64,000 nt of DNA from an uncultured Bacteroidales bacterium (GCA_946186495.1 CAMHNQ010000001.1:48056-112055), one strand, 5' to 3'. Counted from the stretch's first letter, positions 1 to 9,054 are shown. Notes: generated from the letters alone by a model not told the origin. Numbers and translations are program-made.

Positions 1-316
1 GCCACAATTTCTCATAATATCTGTTGATTAACAGAGAGTTGCGATACTCTGTCATCTCCTTGTCGAAGTTTTTCTCTTTTGGGGAAAGATTCTTCTCGGC
101 TTCGTGGAGCAGCAGTTTTTCCTTCACCCATGTGGTGATGTAGTTACGGGCAAGTGCGGTGCTGTCCTCCTGATTGAGGCCCGACGGGATGCAAGCGCTC
201 ACTTCAGAGGAATAGAGGCGGTACTGGTAGACCTGGGCCACCACAGGGTCCTCCTGTCGGTGGCATGCGCAGGCCAGCAATAGGATAAGACAGGCTATAA
301 CACTGATTCTCTTCAC
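1..316 (-). CDS. SurA/PpiC-like lipoprotein, 5' part only (window edge)
   Basis: This gene starts with GTG and is cut by the left edge of the window, so only about 105 codons are seen. The N-terminus is a lipoprotein signal: basic VKR, a hydrophobic run, then the lipobox-like LLLAC followed by further cysteines. The remaining residues are charged and helical (AEKNLSPKEKNFDKEMTEYR), as in the N-terminal chaperone part of SurA-type proteins. The GTG begins one base after the stop codon of the upstream peptidyl-prolyl isomerase gene, so the two are almost certainly co-transcribed. Assignment to the parvulin chaperone group rests on this neighbour and the helical N-terminus. No isomerase domain is visible because that part lies outside the window. 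Confidence 0.6.
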   Translation of the reverse strand, partial: MKRISVIACLILLLACACHRQEDPVVAQVYQYRLYSSEVSACIPSGLNQEDSTALARNYITTWVKEKLLLHEAEKNLSPKEKNFDKEMTEYRNSLLINRYYEKLW

Positions 317-317
317 G

Positions 318-2069
318 TTATTTTTTCAAAATGGTGCGGAAAACCTCTTCGTTGACTCTTACGGGGTATTTTTCGCGGAGTTCGTTCAACCAATCTTTTT
401 CGTATTTTTCCTGATACTGGCTGATGACCACGGCACGGACCTCGTCAAACGTCTTGTAGGGCTTGGCCGTGTCGCCGGTGGCAAACTGCGACTTGATTTC
501 CTCGTAGAATTTCTCCGCGCCCACCGTGTCCTTTATGGCGGCATTCCACACTTTAAGGGCGTTGACCTCATAGATCATAAGACCGTCATACACCTCGTTC
601 ACCACATCGCGGTATTCGGGGTATTTGTCCATCAGGCGTGTGGATTCATATCGCAAGATGTTGTCACTCACAAAGTTGTTGAACACCTGATCCAGGAACG
701 CGGCCATGTGGTCGTTGGGCTGGGCGATGCGGCCCTGGAAACGCACGAGGTAGCGTCCGAAGTCCTTGGCGGTCAGCTTCTGGTCGGCGTACGTGCACAT
801 CGGCTTCAGCTTCTCGATGCCGGGGAATGAGTCTATCGCAATGTGCGCCGACTGGAAGTAGTTGTCGGGCATGTGCTTGCTGAGGAACTTGATGGCGGCT
901 TTCTTGCCTTTCTCGTCGTAGTTGTACTCCGTCTTCAGCTTCGCGACCAGAGATTCTTTGCTTCGCTTGGAGCGGCTGTCGCGTTCGAGGCGGTTCTTGA
1001 CCATGAATTTGAACTCGTCGTTGACCGTGGTGTAGACAATGGAATCCAGGCGCAGGATGTGCCAACCGATGGAGGAGGGGACAGGCTGGGAAATCTCTCC
1101 CGCCTTCAGGTTGATGGCGGCAGAGATGAAGTTACCCGGGCGGCGGTTCGGGGAGCAGGGCTCCATGCGGCCGCCGTTGCGTTTGGTGGCTTCGTCGTCG
1201 GAGTATTCTGCCGCAAGGGCCTCAAAAGAGGCTCCCTGCTTGTACTTCTTGAGCAGTTCCGCATAACGGCTCATCTGGCGGCTGTGGTCCGCTTTACGGT
1301 CGCTTGCAAGGCTGTCCTTGAAGAATATCTGTGACACGAAAATCTTGGCGATGGCCGGAATCTTGTCCTGGACATAGACCAGGTGGTATCCGAACTGGGT
1401 ACGGACGGGCTGCGACACTTGCCCGACCGGGGTGCTGTAGGCGGCGCTCTCGAACGGGTAAATCATCTCCAGCACCGAGAAGTAGCCCAGTTCACCTAAG
1501 TTGCCGGGCTGGCGGCGCTGGTTCTGCGGGTTGACGAAGTCGCGGGCCGACTCGTCGTCGGAGTAACGTTCTGCCGCCTCGTTGAAGTCCAAACCGTTCA
1601 GAACCTCCTCCCGGATTTTCATGATTTTGTGATAGGCGGCGAGGGTGTCCTTGGGGTCGGCGTTCTCCGGTACGCGAACCAGGATGTGCGAGGCACGGAC
1701 CTGGTAGCGGGAACGGTCGACGGTCTCTTCCAAGAGCTGGTCACTTACCTCGGTATCAATGAGATATTGTTGCGCATATTGGTTCCTGTAGGCCGCCCAC
1801 TCCTTTTGGAAAGCCTGTGCCGTGTCCAGCTTCAGAGACTTCGCCTCCTGGACTTTCATGCAGTATTCTGCGTACAGCCTCAAATAGTCGCGAAGCTCAG
1901 CCTCCGTGGCATCGCTCAACAGACTGTTCTTCTGGTAGGACTTGACGAATTCGGACTTATGAACGGATTTTCCGCCTACCGTCATCAACACGGGGTCATT
2001 CTCCTGTGCCACCGCCGAGAAGCAAGACAACACTATAGCTGAAACCACCAAGCTAATAATTTTCTTCAT
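318..2069 (-). CDS. Periplasmic peptidyl-prolyl cis-trans isomerase with two PpiC (parvulin) domains
   Basis: 583-residue secreted chaperone/isomerase, probably assisting outer-membrane protein folding as SurA does. A signal peptide (MKKIISLVVSAIVLSCFSA) ends near an AQ cleavage site. A helical N-terminal segment covers about 25-115. Two parvulin domains follow: about 122-240 (RASHILVRVPENADP, then GELGYF and FGYHLVYV) and about 243-346 (SQIFFKDSLASD, then GWHILRL). A helical C-terminal region of about 230 residues has lower similarity to anything I recognise. A lipoprotein of the same general type follows one base downstream. A TATTTTTG -7 element lies about 57 bases upstream of the start codon. 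Isomerase activity is inferred from the domains and is not proven. Confidence 0.88.
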   Translation of the reverse strand: MKKIISLVVSAIVLSCFSAVAQENDPVLMTVGGKSVHKSEFVKSYQKNSLLSDATEAELRDYLRLYAEYCMKVQEAKSLKLDTAQAFQKEWAAYRNQYAQQYLIDTEVSDQLLEETVDRSRYQVRASHILVRVPENADPKDTLAAYHKIMKIREEVLNGLDFNEAAERYSDDESARDFVNPQNQRRQPGNLGELGYFSVLEMIYPFESAAYSTPVGQVSQPVRTQFGYHLVYVQDKIPAIAKIFVSQIFFKDSLASDRKADHSRQMSRYAELLKKYKQGASFEALAAEYSDDEATKRNGGRMEPCSPNRRPGNFISAAINLKAGEISQPVPSSIGWHILRLDSIVYTTVNDEFKFMVKNRLERDSRSKRSKESLVAKLKTEYNYDEKGKKAAIKFLSKHMPDNYFQSAHIAIDSFPGIEKLKPMCTYADQKLTAKDFGRYLVRFQGRIAQPNDHMAAFLDQVFNNFVSDNILRYESTRLMDKYPEYRDVVNEVYDGLMIYEVNALKVWNAAIKDTVGAEKFYEEIKSQFATGDTAKPYKTFDEVRAVVISQYQEKYEKDWLNELREKYPVRVNEEVFRTILKK

Positions 2070-2125
2070 AATTTTTTTTATATCAATAGGTTATAATAAT
2101 GTTAGCCTTTGTTTCTTAGAGACCG

Positions 2126-2133
2126 CAAAAATA
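2126..2133 (-). promoter_or_regulatory. Bacteroidota -7 element for the parvulin operon
   Basis: On the minus strand this reads TATTTTTG and fits the Bacteroidota -7 consensus TAnnTTTG. It sits about 57 bases before the isomerase start. It is back-to-back with a rightward element at 2190-2197, making a divergent promoter pair. Confidence 0.55.
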
Positions 2134-2189
2134 ACATAAAAATTGGAAAGACAAAAATAAAAAAAAGCTGGAAAATCGAAAAAAAAAAC

Positions 2190-2197
2190 TATTTTTG
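2190..2197 (+). promoter_or_regulatory. Bacteroidota -7 element for the epimerase/dehydratase gene
   Basis: TATTTTTG matches TAnnTTTG. The implied leader before the ATG at 2300 is about 95 bases and AT-rich. No clear -33 TTTG was found at the usual spacing. Confidence 0.5.
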
Positions 2198-2299
2198 CAA
2201 AATTCATTTGTATGAATGGGTAAGTGTACGTAAAACATTTTCTTTTTTTATGCAACCTTTTAACAGGCAGATAGTTGTAACCACAAATAACGTAAACAT

Positions 2300-4228
2300 A
2301 TGGTAAATGCTTTTGACCGTTTGGCGAACAAAATATCCACATTCCTGGATGCAAGGCTGATTTTCATCCTTGACTTGCTCCTCTCCTTGGTGGCTTCCCT
2401 GCTGGCGTTGCTCACTCTGGGATTCCTGCGAGGAACCTTCTACGCCTCAGGGAGATTCGCTTTGGTCTGGATGCTGACCTCCCTTATCGCGACCTGCGTC
2501 GCCATGTTCATCTTCAAAGGTCATAAGCTGATTATCAGGCATATGAGTCTGCGCGACATGGTTGTCTTCCTCTCTGAAACCGTCTTCAAGGTGTTGGTGA
2601 TGTTTGTGGTGATGACCATTGCCGATGGCGGTATCTTCAAAGGGGTGACTTTTACGTTGATGGCCGACTTCATCCTCACCCTGTTCCTGCTCGTCACCGT
2701 CCGCCTGATGATGGTGACCCTGTACAGCTACCTGATAGACAAGCGGAAAGCATCCCGAAACAACATGCGCGTGCTGGTGTATGGGGTCTCCGACAAATCA
2801 TTGGCGGCCATCGTCCGTTTGGAGAACTCGACGCACTACAAGGTGGTGGGGCTGCTCACGGACGAGCCGCAGCCGGAAAACCTGCGCTTGTCCAACCTCC
2901 CCATGTACAGGTTCAACGACCCCGCACAGTTGGATCAGCTCATTTCGGAACACGAGGTGAATGCCGTGTTGTTCACTTCCGAGCGGGACGCCCAAAGCGA
3001 GCGCGACGGCCTTGTTAAAATCTGCAGCGACCTGCATGTGCGCATGCTAATCATCCCGAATATTGACGAGATGAAGAAAGGGTTGAACCACAACAAGATA
3101 CGCGAGGTGAAGATTGAAGACCTCCTGGGGCGCGAGGAGATACAGATTTCCATGGAAGCCATCAAGGCGAATTTCAAGGACAAGGTGGTGATGGTGACAG
3201 GAGCCGCCGGCTCCATCGGCTCTGAGCTGTGCCGCCAGCTGGCCGGCTTCGGCATAAAGAAGCTTATCCTCTTCGACAATGCCGAAACCCCGATGCACAA
3301 CATCCGCCTTGAACTGGAGGAGAAGTTCCCGAACCTCTCGTTCGTGCCGATCATCGGCGACGTGCGCCAGAGCCCCCGCGTGGATTTCGCCTTCCGCACC
3401 CACCATCCGCAAATCGTGTTCCATGCCGCTGCCTACAAGCATGTCCCCCTGATGGAGGAAAACCCCTGCGAGGCCGTCCGTGTCAACGTGCACGGCACCC
3501 ATACGGTCGCCGACAAGTGCATCGAATATGATGTCGAGAAGATGGTGATGATCTCCACGGACAAGGCCGTGAACCCGACCAACGTGATGGGATGCTCCAA
3601 GCGCATAGCGGAGATTTACGTCCAGTCGCTGGGTCTTGCCGTGGAACGCGGTGAGGTGAAGGGCCGCACAAAGTTCGTCACCACGCGCTTCGGCAATGTG
3701 CTGGGATCCAACGGCTCCGTGATCCCGCGTTTCCGCGAGCAGATTGAAAAGGGCGGCCCGGTGACCGTCACCGACCCCAGAATCACCCGCTTCTTCATGA
3801 CCATCCCGGAGGCATGCCGACTGGTGATGGAGGCCGCAACCTTCAGCACCGGCAACCAGATTTTCGTCTTCGACATGGGTGAGTCCGTCAAAATCGACGA
3901 CCTCGCGCACCGCATGATCAGCCTGGCCGGTCTGAAACCCGGCGAGGACATCAAGATTGAATACACCGGACTGCGCCCCGGCGAGAAACTCTACGAAGAG
4001 GTTCTCTCGAACAAGGAGAACACCATAGAGACCCAGCATGACCGGATTTTCATCGCCAAGGTGCGCGAATACCCCTATTCGTCCGCACTGCCCGCCATTG
4101 ACGAAATGGAAGAGCTTTCCATCTTTGTGAAAATCCCCGAAATGGTGAAGAAGATGAAGGCCTTCGTCCCCGAATTTATCAGTCAGAACTCCGCCTTCTC
4201 CCAATACGACCATCCCGAGGAAAAGTAA
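2300..4228 (+). CDS. Membrane-bound nucleotide-sugar 4,6-dehydratase (WbpM/PglF/CapD family)
   Basis: 642 residues, the usual size of the long membrane class of this family, which makes UDP-2-acetamido-2,6-dideoxy-4-keto-hexoses for capsule, O-antigen or glycan synthesis. About four transmembrane helices occupy residues 17-140. A first Rossmann-like domain covers about 150-275. The catalytic short-chain dehydrogenase domain follows, with VTGAAGSIGSE near residue 296 binding NAD. The active-site stretch STDKAVNPTNVMGCSK at 419-434 has Met430 where classical enzymes have Tyr, together with Lys434. This Met substitution is typical of the long WbpM type and is not damage. No other polysaccharide genes adjoin it, so its product is unknown. 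Confidence 0.88.
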   Translation: MVNAFDRLANKISTFLDARLIFILDLLLSLVASLLALLTLGFLRGTFYASGRFALVWMLTSLIATCVAMFIFKGHKLIIRHMSLRDMVVFLSETVFKVLVMFVVMTIADGGIFKGVTFTLMADFILTLFLLVTVRLMMVTLYSYLIDKRKASRNNMRVLVYGVSDKSLAAIVRLENSTHYKVVGLLTDEPQPENLRLSNLPMYRFNDPAQLDQLISEHEVNAVLFTSERDAQSERDGLVKICSDLHVRMLIIPNIDEMKKGLNHNKIREVKIEDLLGREEIQISMEAIKANFKDKVVMVTGAAGSIGSELCRQLAGFGIKKLILFDNAETPMHNIRLELEEKFPNLSFVPIIGDVRQSPRVDFAFRTHHPQIVFHAAAYKHVPLMEENPCEAVRVNVHGTHTVADKCIEYDVEKMVMISTDKAVNPTNVMGCSKRIAEIYVQSLGLAVERGEVKGRTKFVTTRFGNVLGSNGSVIPRFREQIEKGGPVTVTDPRITRFFMTIPEACRLVMEAATFSTGNQIFVFDMGESVKIDDLAHRMISLAGLKPGEDIKIEYTGLRPGEKLYEEVLSNKENTIETQHDRIFIAKVREYPYSSALPAIDEMEELSIFVKIPEMVKKMKAFVPEFISQNSAFSQYDHPEEK

Positions 4229-4352
4229 CCCGGCCATCCGAAGCCTCACCAATCCCCGTCCTGCACACTGCCGAACAACAACGGTACCCTCATCCTATGG
4301 ACAACCGGCTCAAGTCTGCGTGAGGTTGTCATTGCATCATTAATAAAAATTG

Positions 4353-4360
4353 TATATTTG
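4353..4360 (+). promoter_or_regulatory. Bacteroidota -7 element for the VOC/HdrC operon
   Basis: TATATTTG matches TAnnTTTG and lies 19 bases before the ATG at 4380. An ATTG at 4331-4334 is 18 bases upstream and could serve as the -33 box. Confidence 0.6.
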
Positions 4361-4379
4361 CAGGTTAAAAAAATCAAGT

Positions 4380-5459
4380 ATGAAAGATTATCAATTCGTT
4401 GGTATACAACAAATTGGAATAGGAACTGAAAATATGCTGGCATCCTGGAAATGGTATGCCGACATGTTCCAGATGAATATCCGTGTTCTGGAAGATGACA
4501 CTGTGGCGGAACGCATGCTTCCCTATACGGGCGGGAAACCCGAGAAACGGCACGCGTGCGTGGCTGCCAATCTGCAGGGCGGCGGCGGTTTCGAGATCTG
4601 GCAGTATTCGGAACGAAAGCCGATTCCGATGGACTTTGAGGTGATGGTTGGCGACCTCGGGATCTTCTGTGCGAAGGTCAAGTCACACAACATCTCGTCA
4701 TACCATGCCGAACTGGCCGCCAAACACGCGAACGTCTCCCAGATTTTCATCGACCCGCACGGGCTGCCGACCTTCTACCTCCATGATCCGGACGGGAATC
4801 TTTTCCAGGTGGTGGAGGACAATGATGTCTTCATTGACGAAAAACACTATTCCGGCGGCGTTGTGGGCGCCATGATCGGCGTCTCCGACATCGAGAAGTC
4901 CCTGCCGGTCTATCGGGACATCCTCGGCTACGACACGGTGGTCTATGACAAGACCGGAGTCTTCAGCGACTGGCAGACGATGCGCGGCGGCACCCAGCAG
5001 TATCGCCGCGTACTCCTCGCGCACTCCGAGCCTTTCACCGGCCCATTCTCGAAACTCTACGGCAGCAACACCAGCACCATAGAACTGGTTCAGGCCATGG
5101 AGCGCACCCCGAGGAAAATCTTCGAGAAACCCCGCCAGTGGGGCGATCCCGGATTCATCCAGATATGCTTTGACGTGGTGAACATGCGCGCTTTGGAGAA
5201 GCATTGCCAGGAACTCGGGTATCCTTTCACTGCCGACAGCTGCCCCGGAGACGGCGACTTCGACATGGGGCTCGCCTCCGGCCACTTCACTTATATCGAA
5301 GATCCGGACGGCACCCTGATAGAATTTGTGGAAGTGCACAAGATCCCCGTGAGCAACCGCTTCAACCTCTGCATCAACCTGATGAACAGAGACCGATCCA
5401 AACCATTGCCTGCCTTCTTCTTCTGGCTCATGAAATTCAACAGAGTGAAATTCGACTGA
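4380..5459 (+). CDS. VOC (glyoxalase/dioxygenase fold) protein with two VOC modules
   Basis: 359 residues; the ATG at 4380 is chosen because the -7 element at 4353-4360 lies inside the longer reading frame. Two vicinal-oxygen-chelate modules can be seen. The N-terminal one ends with IDPHGLPTFYLHDPDGNLFQVVED and the C-terminal one (GVVGAMIGVSDIEKSLPVYRD onward) ends with FTYIEDPDGTLIEFVE, the usual metal-ligand Glu positions. The family includes glyoxalase I, 4-hydroxyphenylpyruvate dioxygenase and methylmalonyl-CoA epimerase, and I cannot tell which substrate applies. The next gene starts one base after this stop codon and encodes an HdrC-like iron-sulfur protein, so a shared pathway with electron transfer is plausible. 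Confidence 0.72.
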   Translation: MKDYQFVGIQQIGIGTENMLASWKWYADMFQMNIRVLEDDTVAERMLPYTGGKPEKRHACVAANLQGGGGFEIWQYSERKPIPMDFEVMVGDLGIFCAKVKSHNISSYHAELAAKHANVSQIFIDPHGLPTFYLHDPDGNLFQVVEDNDVFIDEKHYSGGVVGAMIGVSDIEKSLPVYRDILGYDTVVYDKTGVFSDWQTMRGGTQQYRRVLLAHSEPFTGPFSKLYGSNTSTIELVQAMERTPRKIFEKPRQWGDPGFIQICFDVVNMRALEKHCQELGYPFTADSCPGDGDFDMGLASGHFTYIEDPDGTLIEFVEVHKIPVSNRFNLCINLMNRDRSKPLPAFFFWLMKFNRVKFD

Positions 5460-5460
5460 T

Positions 5461-6063
5461 ATGGGAGAACTTGTTGAACGTCTACGTAAAGACCTGCGTT
5501 ACGAGGAGGCACTCCATGCCTGCATGAACTGCGGCATGTGCACTGCAGTATGCCCCGCAGCGGAATTCTACGACTACGACCCGCGCCGTATCTGCGACAT
5601 GGTGCAACGCAACGACGAGGCCACCTTAGAGAACCTCCTCCGAAGTGAAACCATCTGGTACTGTGGACAATGCATGTCGTGCAAACCCAGATGCCCACGC
5701 GGCAACGCCCCCGGGGAAGTCATCAACGTCCTCAGGAAAGTCTCCCAGGAGACCGGCTATTTCCGCGACAGTGAGATGGGACGGCAACAGACCCAGCTCA
5801 TGAACACTATCGAACAGAACATCCTCGATATCGGCTATTGCGTCCATCCCGACCGCGTTGACCCCGCCTACCATGTGGAGCAAGGCCCTGTTTGGCGCTG
5901 GTATGTGGACAATATTGAAGAGGTCTCGCGTAAACTGGGCGCCAACTACCACGGGAACGGCCCCGGCGCACTCCGCACCATCCCCCACGAGGATATGGCG
6001 GAAGTGCACAAGATTTTCGAAGTGACCGGTGGGTTTGAACTTCGCGACAAAGTGAAGAGTTAA
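5461..6063 (+). CDS. HdrC-like 4Fe-4S ferredoxin-type protein
   Basis: 200 residues with two cysteine clusters, CMNCGMCTAVCP (near residues 21-32) and CGQCMSCKPRCP (near 67-78), arranged as in the two-cluster subunit C of heterodisulfide reductase and related modules such as GlpC and LutA partners. It probably carries electrons between a redox partner and an HdrB-type catalytic subunit. No HdrB (CCG domain) or HdrA homologue is in the window; the gene after it is unrelated. It starts one base after the VOC gene ends, so translation is likely coupled. The last 60 or so residues (after DIGYCVHPDRVDP) are not part of the ferredoxin fold and are unassigned. Confidence 0.78.
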   Translation: MGELVERLRKDLRYEEALHACMNCGMCTAVCPAAEFYDYDPRRICDMVQRNDEATLENLLRSETIWYCGQCMSCKPRCPRGNAPGEVINVLRKVSQETGYFRDSEMGRQQTQLMNTIEQNILDIGYCVHPDRVDPAYHVEQGPVWRWYVDNIEEVSRKLGANYHGNGPGALRTIPHEDMAEVHKIFEVTGGFELRDKVKS

Positions 6064-6080
6064 CGTGATAATCCTGCAAT

Positions 6081-7115
6081 ATGAAAAAAGCATTGGTTTT
6101 GTGGCTATGTCTCCTGATCACCGCGCTGGCCTTCTCCCAGGATCGTATCAATGTGAAGGACAAAAACGGGAAAAGGCAGGGCGTGTGGAAAAAATACGAG
6201 CAAGGGACATTGGTCTACGAAGGGCAATTCAAGGACGACGTGCCCTACGGAACATTCAGATATTACCATAAGAACGGCAAACTGAAGAGCGTCACGGAAT
6301 TTCTCCAAGGTGTCCACAAAGTGAAGACTGTCATTTTCCATGAAAACGGCCGAAAAGCTTCCGAAGGTGTTTACATCGATCAGCTGAAGGATGGCGAATG
6401 GCGCTATTACGCTGACCATGACACACTTATCAAAGTGGAGAACTATCAGATGGGCAAACGCAACGGACCGTGGAAGACCTACTCGACAGACGGGGTTCTT
6501 CTGGAAGAGTGTGACTATCTGAATGACAGGCTCAACGGAATTCACAAGACCTATTACTTGAACGGGAAAGTCAGTCTGGAAGAGAATTATGTGGCAGGGA
6601 AGACCAACGGGAAATACACCTCCTACTATCCAAACGGAAACATTTCATCCACAGGTGTTTATCATAACGGCTGGCGCGATGCAGAATGGAATTCCTACGA
6701 TGTGAACGGCAAAATCCGCTCCACTATGGTCTATAAAAACCACACCCTGTTGACGACATATATATATATGTACCAGAAAGGGGTGGGGCAGAAGCTGAAA
6801 CAGGACGTGGTGGCCTATTTCGTGAAAAACCGCGACAAAATGACCGTCGTGCTCAAGAACGGAAACAGGCTCTCTATTGACGAAACGATGGAAGAGGTGG
6901 AACAGTGGATCGACTACACGGCGTTTGTTCGGGTCAACCCACGCTACATCGTGGCGACTGACGCCTTGGTAAGCTACACGCCCGTGAAGGACAGCGACGA
7001 TGTGGACGCCGTGACGGTTAAGATCCGTCCGACCCCCGACGAGGAGATATACGCCGAAGGCAATGACGCCAAACTCATCAAGTCATTCTTCCGGTCCGAT
7101 ATGCCGGAAGAGTAG
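6081..7115 (+). CDS. Secreted MORN-repeat (YwqK-like) protein with C-terminal LytTR-like domain
   Basis: 344 residues. An N-terminal signal peptide (MKKALVLWLCLLITALAFSQ) is followed by about eight MORN_2 repeats of the YwqK type between residues 28 and 225, recognisable as Y.NGK..... repeats such as YYHKNGKLKSVTEF and YYPNGNISSTGVY. From about residue 242 the sequence changes: DVVAYFVKNRDKMTVV, then AFVRVNPRYIVATDALVSY, then a closing segment near 335. This matches the pattern of Bacteroidota LytTR DNA-binding domains (F.RVNRQYIVSIDAI). The usual VSR motif is replaced by AEG. A DNA-binding domain behind an export signal is contradictory, so either the signal is not cleaved or the domain has a new role. 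The gene follows HdrC-like by 17 bases. Confidence 0.7.
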   Translation: MKKALVLWLCLLITALAFSQDRINVKDKNGKRQGVWKKYEQGTLVYEGQFKDDVPYGTFRYYHKNGKLKSVTEFLQGVHKVKTVIFHENGRKASEGVYIDQLKDGEWRYYADHDTLIKVENYQMGKRNGPWKTYSTDGVLLEECDYLNDRLNGIHKTYYLNGKVSLEENYVAGKTNGKYTSYYPNGNISSTGVYHNGWRDAEWNSYDVNGKIRSTMVYKNHTLLTTYIYMYQKGVGQKLKQDVVAYFVKNRDKMTVVLKNGNRLSIDETMEEVEQWIDYTAFVRVNPRYIVATDALVSYTPVKDSDDVDAVTVKIRPTPDEEIYAEGNDAKLIKSFFRSDMPEE

Positions 7116-7133
7116 GGATAAAAACCAGGTTGA

Positions 7134-8471
7134 TTGTTTGTTATTAGAGGACAAGAAGAATCGTCAGTGAGACCGCTTAACCGAGAAATCCTAAGGATAT
7201 CCATTCCCAGTATAGTGACCAACATCACGGTGCCGTTGTTGGGCATGGTGGATGTCGCCATTGTGGGCCACATCGGGGATGCAGGCTACATCGCGGCGAT
7301 AGCGCTTGCGACCATGGTCTTTAACCTGATATACTGGAACTTCGGGTTTCTGAGGATGGGGACCTCCGGGTTGACGGCGCAGGCGTACGGCGCCAATAAC
7401 AAGGAGGAGTTCCTGAGTGTGCTGGTGCGCGGAGTAGTCATCGCCCTGACAGTGGCTGCTGTCCTGCTTCTGCTTCAGTATCCCATCGCCTGTCTGTGCA
7501 AACAGTGGATACATACCTCTCCGAAGACATTAGACCTGATGCTCACCTACTTCTACATCCGCATTTGGGCGGCCCCAGCCACCGTCAGCCTGTATGTGCT
7601 GAAGGGCTGGTTCCTCGGGATGCAGAACGCGGCGTCGCCCATGTGGGTGGCCACGCTGCTCAACCTCGTGAACATCGTTTTCAGCTTGCTGTTCGTTTAC
7701 GTCTTCGACGCAGGAATCGCAGGAGTGGCATGGGGTTCTGTGCTGGCGCAGTACAGCGGCCTGCTCCTGGCCATTGTCATCTGGGTGCGGCGTTATGGCC
7801 ATTTCTGGCGCGATATTCCCTGGCGCACAGCCCTGCAATGGCGCAAGATGCTGCGATTCTTCCAAGTCAACGCCGACATTTTCCTGCGTTCCCTCTGTTT
7901 GATTGCAGTGTTCACCTTCATCCCATACATTTCCGCCAATTTCGGAGAGGAGATACTGGCAGCCAACACGTTACTCATGCAGCTGTTCACCCTCACCTCC
8001 TATGTCATGGACGGTTTTGCTTACGCCGGCGAGTCTCTCGTGGGCAAGTATGTGGGGGCGAGAGAGCCAAGGACCTTGCGGACAGTGATACTTTATCTGT
8101 TAGGGTGGGGGGCTGGACTGGCTGTGGCCTTCACCTTATTGTTCCTTTTCTTGGGAGAAGGGATTCTTCGCGTGCTTTCCAATGACGAGACGGTCATCCA
8201 AACGGCAATGCACTACATCCCGTGGACCTATTTGCTGCCCTTTGTGGGTTTTGCGGCCTTCATCTACGACGGCATCTACATCGGGGCAACGGCAACATCG
8301 GCAATGCGCAACGTGATGTTCGTGGCCACGGCGGTGTTTTTCGTACTTTATTACGCGCTGGTGAACCAGTGGAGTAACCACGCGCTATGGTTCGCCTTTA
8401 TTTTCTTCCTGCTTTTCAGAGGAATACTGATGGCAATTGGACAAAAGCGCTACGTTGTTATACGGAATTGA
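7134..8471 (+). CDS. MATE-family multidrug/sodium antiporter
   Basis: About 445 residues with twelve predicted transmembrane helices, arranged as two six-helix halves. The opening LNREILRISIPSIVTNI and the segment GMVDVAIVGHIGDAGYIAA are characteristic of MATE (NorM/DinF-like) exporters, which use Na+ or H+ gradients to expel organic cations. There is no ATG near the start. The frame opens at TTG 7134, but a GTG at 7167 directly precedes the conserved RPLNREIL and may be the true start. The gene lies 18 bases after the MORN protein and ends facing mscL, with a shared stem-loop between them. The substrate cannot be read from the sequence. Confidence 0.88.
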   Translation: MFVIRGQEESSVRPLNREILRISIPSIVTNITVPLLGMVDVAIVGHIGDAGYIAAIALATMVFNLIYWNFGFLRMGTSGLTAQAYGANNKEEFLSVLVRGVVIALTVAAVLLLLQYPIACLCKQWIHTSPKTLDLMLTYFYIRIWAAPATVSLYVLKGWFLGMQNAASPMWVATLLNLVNIVFSLLFVYVFDAGIAGVAWGSVLAQYSGLLLAIVIWVRRYGHFWRDIPWRTALQWRKMLRFFQVNADIFLRSLCLIAVFTFIPYISANFGEEILAANTLLMQLFTLTSYVMDGFAYAGESLVGKYVGAREPRTLRTVILYLLGWGAGLAVAFTLLFLFLGEGILRVLSNDETVIQTAMHYIPWTYLLPFVGFAAFIYDGIYIGATATSAMRNVMFVATAVFFVLYYALVNQWSNHALWFAFIFFLLFRGILMAIGQKRYVVIRN

Positions 8472-8523
8472 GGGGTGCGTACCCATCCGTTTGTGCACAA
8501 TCTTACACTGACGATAAACGAAC

Positions 8524-8552
8524 AAAGCCCGAACCATAGAGGAACGGGCCTT
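8524..8552. terminator. Stem-loop between convergent MATE and mscL genes
   Basis: GCCCG (8527-8531) pairs with CGGGC (8545-8549), flanked by AAA and TT, with imperfect inner pairing. It lies between two converging genes and could end transcription from both sides. The stem is short, so the call is moderate. Confidence 0.4.
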
Positions 8553-8581
8553 GAAAAAAGAAAGTGGAAAATACTCGGCAA

Positions 8582-9016
8582 TTAGTTTTTCTCTTTCAGC
8601 AGGTCACGGATTTCGGTGAGCAGCTTTTCCTCTGCGCTGGGTTCCGGAGCGGGAGCGGGCGTCTCTTCCTCCTTTTTCTTCACTAAGCTTGTGGCTTTGT
8701 TGATCAGCTTGATGACAGCGAAGATACACAGGGCCACAATCAGGAAGTCAATGGTCACTTGAATGAAGTTTCCGTAGTTCAGGGTTACGGCTTCCTTCAC
8801 GACCTCTCCCGCTTCGTTGAGCTTTGGGGCGCGCAGTGTCAACGACAATGTGGTGAAATTGACGTTGCCGATGAGGGCGCCGATGATTGGCATGAGCAGG
8901 TCGTTCACCAAAGAGGTGACGATTTTCCCGAAGGCACCGCCAATAATCACACCGATGGCCATGTCCATGACATTGCCTTTCATTGCAAATTCCTTGAATT
9001 CTTTAAAAAATCCCAT
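8582..9016 (-). CDS. mscL: Large-conductance mechanosensitive channel MscL
   Basis: 144 residues, normal length. The N-terminal amphipathic helix and first transmembrane helix ([20 protein letters not shown], then [17 protein letters not shown]) are the most conserved part of the family and line the pore. TM2 ([16 protein letters not shown]) follows a periplasmic loop, and the charged cytoplasmic tail ends in a helix ([17 protein letters not shown]). It opens under membrane tension to release solutes during osmotic downshock. A TACTTTTG -7 element lies about 31 bases upstream. Confidence 0.97.
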   Translation of the reverse strand: MGFFKEFKEFAMKGNVMDMAIGVIIGGAFGKIVTSLVNDLLMPIIGALIGNVNFTTLSLTLRAPKLNEAGEVVKEAVTLNYGNFIQVTIDFLIVALCIFAVIKLINKATSLVKKKEEETPAPAPEPSAEEKLLTEIRDLLKEKN

Positions 9017-9046
9017 AGTTTATAATTTTTGATGATGTTGAAAATG

Positions 9047-9054
9047 CAAAAGTA
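9047..9054 (-). promoter_or_regulatory. -7 element for mscL
   Basis: Minus strand TACTTTTG, matching TAnnTTTG, 31 bases before the mscL ATG. No clear -33 partner. Confidence 0.55.

Noticed and set aside
3047..4252. 401-codon open frame on the minus strand
   Set aside because: Antisense of the nucleotide-sugar dehydratase gene, whose domains are unmistakable.
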